Part shown: one piece after another, positions 12,371-15,497 of the stretch
How the letters are laid out: every line of letters starts with the position of its first letter
Position numbering within the stretch: position 1 is the stretch's first letter
NCBI GenBank assembly: GCA_964612855.1
Contig: CAZTDR010000059.1
Span: forward strand, 1 to 15,497
Direction: 5' to 3'
Origin: DATIJJ01 sp964612855
Lineage (GTDB): Bacteria; Pseudomonadota; Gammaproteobacteria; DSM-16500
Length of the DNA stretch: 15,497 nt
Notes under the pieces: generated by a model
The model's database searches: none
What the model was told of the DNA's origin: nothing
What the model saw: only the letters and a program-made list of their open reading frames with translations
Program-made: the position numbers and the translations under genes

Positions 12371-13858
12371 TTAAAATGTCTTTGGCTTTTTCAAATGCGT
12401 CGCAAACGATTTATCTGCATACGCTTGCCAATTCGCAAAGGACTTATACTGATCCAAATTTAACAATTTTTTTTGCAAAATAGTTTTAAAAGAATTTCCC
12501 CAATGTCGGCCGCCCCGATAGATCACATGATGGTGCATTAACCGAAGAATAGCAGGAGGGTCATCTTCTGCTTGCTCGACTTGACGCTTTAATTCCAACG
12601 CTTGCTCTCTCCCTGTTTCACCATGTAATGCAAAAAAATCAAACGAGCGTCGTCGCCGCATCGGTGCTTCCAAATGATTAATACGCACATAATCGGCATA
12701 AGCGTCTAGTACGACTTGTTTTAATAATGCCGCAACAATCCATTTATCAGTCGCGAATGCGGCCATTTCGGCAAGAATAGAGCGTTCGATTTCAACTAAC
12801 TCCGCAGAAGGCTGTGGGAGCTTTTTCAGTGCTTTTGAAAACTTAAATAAACCTTGTCTTGCAAGATTTAATTGCGATGATATTTCAACAGACTTATGCG
12901 TGAGCAGCATTTGTCGGCAAGTTTCAATTTGCTCAGCAACCTGCAACACTTCTTCCGCGGCTTGATAAAGCGGCTTGATGGATTTATCCAAAATAAAAAA
13001 TGGATCATCCACTGCCACAGGATGAAAAACATAACCATCAATATGAGGTAAATTTTTTCGCACGCGTGCTCGTATCTTGGCTAAAAATTTGTGCCGTTGC
13101 TGAGGAGTGCGACCAAAGAGGCACATTTGTGTCATGACTTGCAGGACGGATATACGCTCGTCTGGTATGGGATGTTGCAGCTTTTGAATCACTCGATCGA
13201 TACGCGCTTTTATATCCATAGGCTCTCTGCGCATTAATTTTCTTGCTTCTACTAGCACAGCACCTAACTTATACAAATCATATTTAATTAAACCGTTATT
13301 TCCGCTCGTACGTTGGTGATCATTCAGCTTGACTTGATACGCACCATTTTGAAAAAAAACCAGAAAATTCTCGGGGTCAATATTGCAATGCGCCATATCG
13401 CGAATATGATGATCATATAAAGCTAAATGAATTTGAGCGATGATATCAAGCACGGTTTTCCAGCGCAGCTTCCCCTGATTTTTTTGAATAAACTGGCTCA
13501 AATTACCTTGATCTGCAGCAACCCCAAGACGGACGCCTTGCGTATTAGAATAAAGAGAATAATGATTAAAATCAGGTGGAACACCCTCGTTGCGCAGAAA
13601 TTCTTCGGCATCAACCAGTTCGGCAATAGCGTCTTTTGAGAGATCAGATGTCGGTCCTAATAAAACGACCGGCAATGATGAGTAATTTTCTTTACCTATC
13701 TTCCCCGTTAACTTCGCCTGATGATAGCTCGCATGATACCGACTTGAAGCAAGCATGCGATGCTCGGGTTGTTCTAACAGCCCATTTTGCAGACGTTGCA
13801 ACGCTTGCTTTTTAAACTCAGCCATCAAAGCCAACGTTTTTTCGCGAGCCGTTTGCAT
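12371..13858 (-). CDS. Kinase-fold protein with degenerate active site (putative pseudokinase)
   Basis: I do not recognise this protein of about 495 residues as a named family. Numbered from a TTG two codons upstream, residues about 118-250 follow a protein-kinase C-lobe: alpha-D NLSQFIQKN, alpha-E WKTVLDIIAQIHLAL, catalytic loop HCNIDPENFLVF (159-170), KLNDHQ (179-184) in the DFG place, YDLYKLGAVLVEA (195-207) like subdomain IX, and PDERISVLQVM near the end of the lobe. The catalytic Asp of HRD is Asn161 and the following Lys is Asp163, while Asn166 and Asp182 (metal ligands) are kept. No glycine-rich loop or clear beta-3 Lys is visible. Residues 280-497 are helical, with a basic patch MRRRRS. 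I chose the ATG at 13858 because AAGGA is 10 bases before it. It lies 23 bases after hemL and is probably cotranscribed. Confidence 0.7.
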   Translation of the reverse strand: MQTAREKTLALMAEFKKQALQRLQNGLLEQPEHRMLASSRYHASYHQAKLTGKIGKENYSSLPVVLLGPTSDLSKDAIAELVDAEEFLRNEGVPPDFNHYSLYSNTQGVRLGVAADQGNLSQFIQKNQGKLRWKTVLDIIAQIHLALYDHHIRDMAHCNIDPENFLVFFQNGAYQVKLNDHQRTSGNNGLIKYDLYKLGAVLVEARKLMRREPMDIKARIDRVIQKLQHPIPDERISVLQVMTQMCLFGRTPQQRHKFLAKIRARVRKNLPHIDGYVFHPVAVDDPFFILDKSIKPLYQAAEEVLQVAEQIETCRQMLLTHKSVEISSQLNLARQGLFKFSKALKKLPQPSAELVEIERSILAEMAAFATDKWIVAALLKQVVLDAYADYVRINHLEAPMRRRRSFDFFALHGETGREQALELKRQVEQAEDDPPAILRLMHHHVIYRGGRHWGNSFKTILQKKLLNLDQYKSFANWQAYADKSFATHLKKPKTF

Positions 13859-13881
13859 AACCAAAAGATCCTTTATCTTGT

Positions 13882-15195
13882 TTAAAGAGAGGAACTTTTT
13901 TCTAAGGCATCTTCCATTAATTTAGCAAACGCTTTTTCAGCCGCGGCTAATGTTTTTAGAACTTCCTGTTCGCCATGCATGGATGACACAAAACCTGCCT
14001 CATAAGCCGAGGGTGCCAAATAAATTCCTTCTTGCAACATGTAATGGAAAAATTTCTTAAACTGATCCACCTGGCATTTTTTCACATCGGCGAATGTGGT
14101 GATCGTTTTAGCTGTTGTGAAAAATAATCCGAACATACTGCCAACTGACGTCGTGTAAAAAGGAATGCCCGCACGCAGCGCACGCTCGTTTAAACCGCGC
14201 ATTAATTGTTCCGTTGTTTGCGCAATTTTTGCGAAAAATCCCGGCGCGGTAATCAACTCTAAGCCTGCTATGCCTGCCGCCATGGCGACAGGATTACCGG
14301 ATAACGTACCGGCTTGATAAACAGGCCCAAGCGGGGCGATGCAACGCATGATATCTGCACGACCACCAAAAGCACCGACAGGCATCCCCCCACCAATCAC
14401 TTTACCTAATGTGGTTAAATCAGGCTTGATGCTGTAATAAGCTTGCGCCCCGCCCAATGCAACACGAAAGCCTGTCATCACTTCATCAAAAATAAGCACG
14501 CTTTGATATTGATCGCAGAGTTTACGCAAGCCGGGTAAAAATTCGGGAGTCGGTGGAACGCAATTCATGTTGCCTGCAATGGGTTCCACAATGACAGCGG
14601 CAATATCATTACCATAAAGTTTAAATAAATTTTCTACCGTCGATAATTGATTAAACTCAGCCAGCAACGTATGTTGCACAACACTATCCGGCACCCCCGC
14701 AGAACTGGGCACGCCAAGTGTTAACGCACCGGAACCTGCCTGGATTAATAGAGAATCGGAGTGACCGTGATAACAACCCACAAACTTAATAATTTTATTC
14801 CGCTTCGTAAACCCGCGTGCTAAACGAATAGCACTCATGGTCGCCTCAGTCCCGGAGTTCACCATCCGAATCATTTCAATTGAGGGCATTAATTGGCAAA
14901 TTTTCTCAGCTAACTGAACTTCCAATTCAGTGGGGGCACCGAAACTCAACCCGTTTTTTGCACACTCGATGACCGCGTTAATAATGTGAGGGTGGGCATG
15001 GCCTGCAATCATCGGCCCCCAAGATCCGACATAATCTATATACTCTTTATTATCGGCATCAACAACGTAAGCACCTTGGCCTTTTTTTAAAAAAATCGGC
15101 GTTCCCCCCACACCATTAAATGCACGTACTGGCGAATTCACTCCCCCTGGAATAATGTGTTGGGCACGTGTAAATAAATCCATTGAGTACGTCAT
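13882..15195 (-). CDS. hemL: Glutamate-1-semialdehyde 2,1-aminomutase
   Basis: HemL converts glutamate-1-semialdehyde to 5-aminolevulinate, the second step of C5-pathway tetrapyrrole synthesis, using PLP/PMP in the cytosol. The 437-residue protein (E. coli 426) has the N-terminal IPGGVNSPVRAF block and GSWGPMIAGHAHP (58-70). It also has MVNSGTEATMSAIRLAR (111-127), CYHGHSD, FDEVMTGFR (236-244, Asp237 at the pyridine nitrogen) and TTLGKVIGGGMPVGAFGG with the PLP lysine Lys265. The first ATG is chosen; AAGAGAAG precedes it at moderate spacing, and a second in-frame ATG is four codons on. It heads a probable two-gene unit with the kinase-like gene and diverges from rubredoxin. Confidence 0.97.
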   Translation of the reverse strand: MTYSMDLFTRAQHIIPGGVNSPVRAFNGVGGTPIFLKKGQGAYVVDADNKEYIDYVGSWGPMIAGHAHPHIINAVIECAKNGLSFGAPTELEVQLAEKICQLMPSIEMIRMVNSGTEATMSAIRLARGFTKRNKIIKFVGCYHGHSDSLLIQAGSGALTLGVPSSAGVPDSVVQHTLLAEFNQLSTVENLFKLYGNDIAAVIVEPIAGNMNCVPPTPEFLPGLRKLCDQYQSVLIFDEVMTGFRVALGGAQAYYSIKPDLTTLGKVIGGGMPVGAFGGRADIMRCIAPLGPVYQAGTLSGNPVAMAAGIAGLELITAPGFFAKIAQTTEQLMRGLNERALRAGIPFYTTSVGSMFGLFFTTAKTITTFADVKKCQVDQFKKFFHYMLQEGIYLAPSAYEAGFVSSMHGEQEVLKTLAAAEKAFAKLMEDALEKSSSL

Positions 15196-15220
15196 CTTAA
15201 TCTTCTCTTTTAACAGAATT

Positions 15221-15226
15221 AGTATA
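15221..15226 (-). promoter_or_regulatory. Possible -10 element of hemL
   Basis: On the minus strand these bases read TATACT (five of six consensus bases) and would start a transcript about 20 bases before the hemL ATG. No convincing -35 lies 16-18 bases upstream, so confidence is low. Confidence 0.3.
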
Positions 15227-15270
15227 TTATGTGGGCAATAATTTACTTCTATAATCAGAGGAAAGCAATC

Positions 15271-15441
15271 TTGAATTATAAGCGTTATATGTGTTTGTTG
15301 TGTGGTTATATTTATGAAGAAGAAAAAGGCTGGCCGGAAGATGGAATCGCTCCGGGCACGCGCTGGGAAGATGTGCCGTTAACGTGGCAGTGCCCAGAAT
15401 GCGGCGCTACGAAAGATGATTTTGAGATGGTGGCAGTGTAG
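15271..15441 (+). CDS. Rubredoxin
   Basis: This small iron protein carries single electrons through an Fe(Cys)4 centre. From the TTG start at 15271 it has 56 residues, the usual rubredoxin length, beginning with NYKRYMCLLCGYIY. The four ligands are Cys8 and Cys11 (MCLLCG) and Cys41 and Cys44 (CPECG); WPEDGIAPGTRWEDVP between them is typical. The TTG is preceded by AGAGG nine bases away. An in-frame ATG at 15229 would add 14 atypical residues and has no Shine-Dalgarno, so I reject it. It diverges from hemL. Its redox partner is not encoded in the window. Confidence 0.93.
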   Translation: MNYKRYMCLLCGYIYEEEKGWPEDGIAPGTRWEDVPLTWQCPECGATKDDFEMVAV

Positions 15442-15472
15442 AAAACGCTGTTATTCATCCTCAAATGATTTT

Positions 15473-15497
15473 GTAGGGGCGGACCCATGTGTCCGCC
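15473..15497 (+). repeat. Family C palindromic repeat, cut by the window edge
   Basis: These 25 bases match, with one difference, the minus-strand beginning of the 57-base element at 6327-6383. The core GGCGGA...TCCGCC is an inverted repeat. The rest lies beyond the window. It follows the rubredoxin gene by about 30 bases. Confidence 0.7.

Noticed and set aside
15250..15255. Perfect TATAAT before rubredoxin
   Set aside because: A transcript from it would start at about 15262, inside the Shine-Dalgarno, and there is no matching -35.

Overview
The window looks like a chromosomal segment of a gammaproteobacterium, most likely of the order Legionellales (Legionella/Coxiella/Aquicella/Berkiella-like). 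Three things point there: the ribosomal and housekeeping proteins are gammaproteobacterial; the order rpsF-rpsR-DUF2232-rplI-dnaB-alr is the one known from Pseudomonas and relatives; and a secreted M4 protease closely resembles Legionella ProA/Msp. Base composition is moderate to AT-rich. I see no transposase, integrase, phage gene or CRISPR array.

Layout. Bases 1-3000 (+ strand): a glycine-zipper lipoprotein, a GarR/GlxR-type reductase and radA. Bases 3131-10606 (- strand, read right to left): rpsF, rpsR, a DUF2232 membrane protein, rplI, then an interposed ProA-like metalloprotease with its own promoter, dnaB, alr and a ferritin-like diiron protein. A solitary tRNA-Met(CAT) with a good promoter sits at 10912. 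Then come erpA plus a DUF1622 membrane protein (-), hemJ (+), hemL followed by a degenerate kinase-like protein (-), and a rubredoxin (+) divergent from hemL.

How the genes fit together. The left and middle parts are translation (S6, S18, L9), replication and repair (DnaB, RadA), and wall synthesis (Alr). The right part groups iron and haem functions: ErpA (Fe-S insertion), HemJ and HemL (tetrapyrrole synthesis) and rubredoxin, with a ferritin-like protein further left.

The most interesting structure is between genes. (1) The rpsF leader folds into a long hairpin whose outer stem sequesters the Shine-Dalgarno sequence and whose 3' bulge carries CCG, as expected of an S6:S18 autoregulatory leader. 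(2) Four families of short palindromic repeats fill many intergenic gaps; one shows matched length changes in both hairpin arms. (3) The protease interrupts a normally contiguous rplI-dnaB pair and is bordered by these repeats. (4) The protein behind hemL has a protein-kinase C-lobe with the catalytic Asp replaced by Asn.
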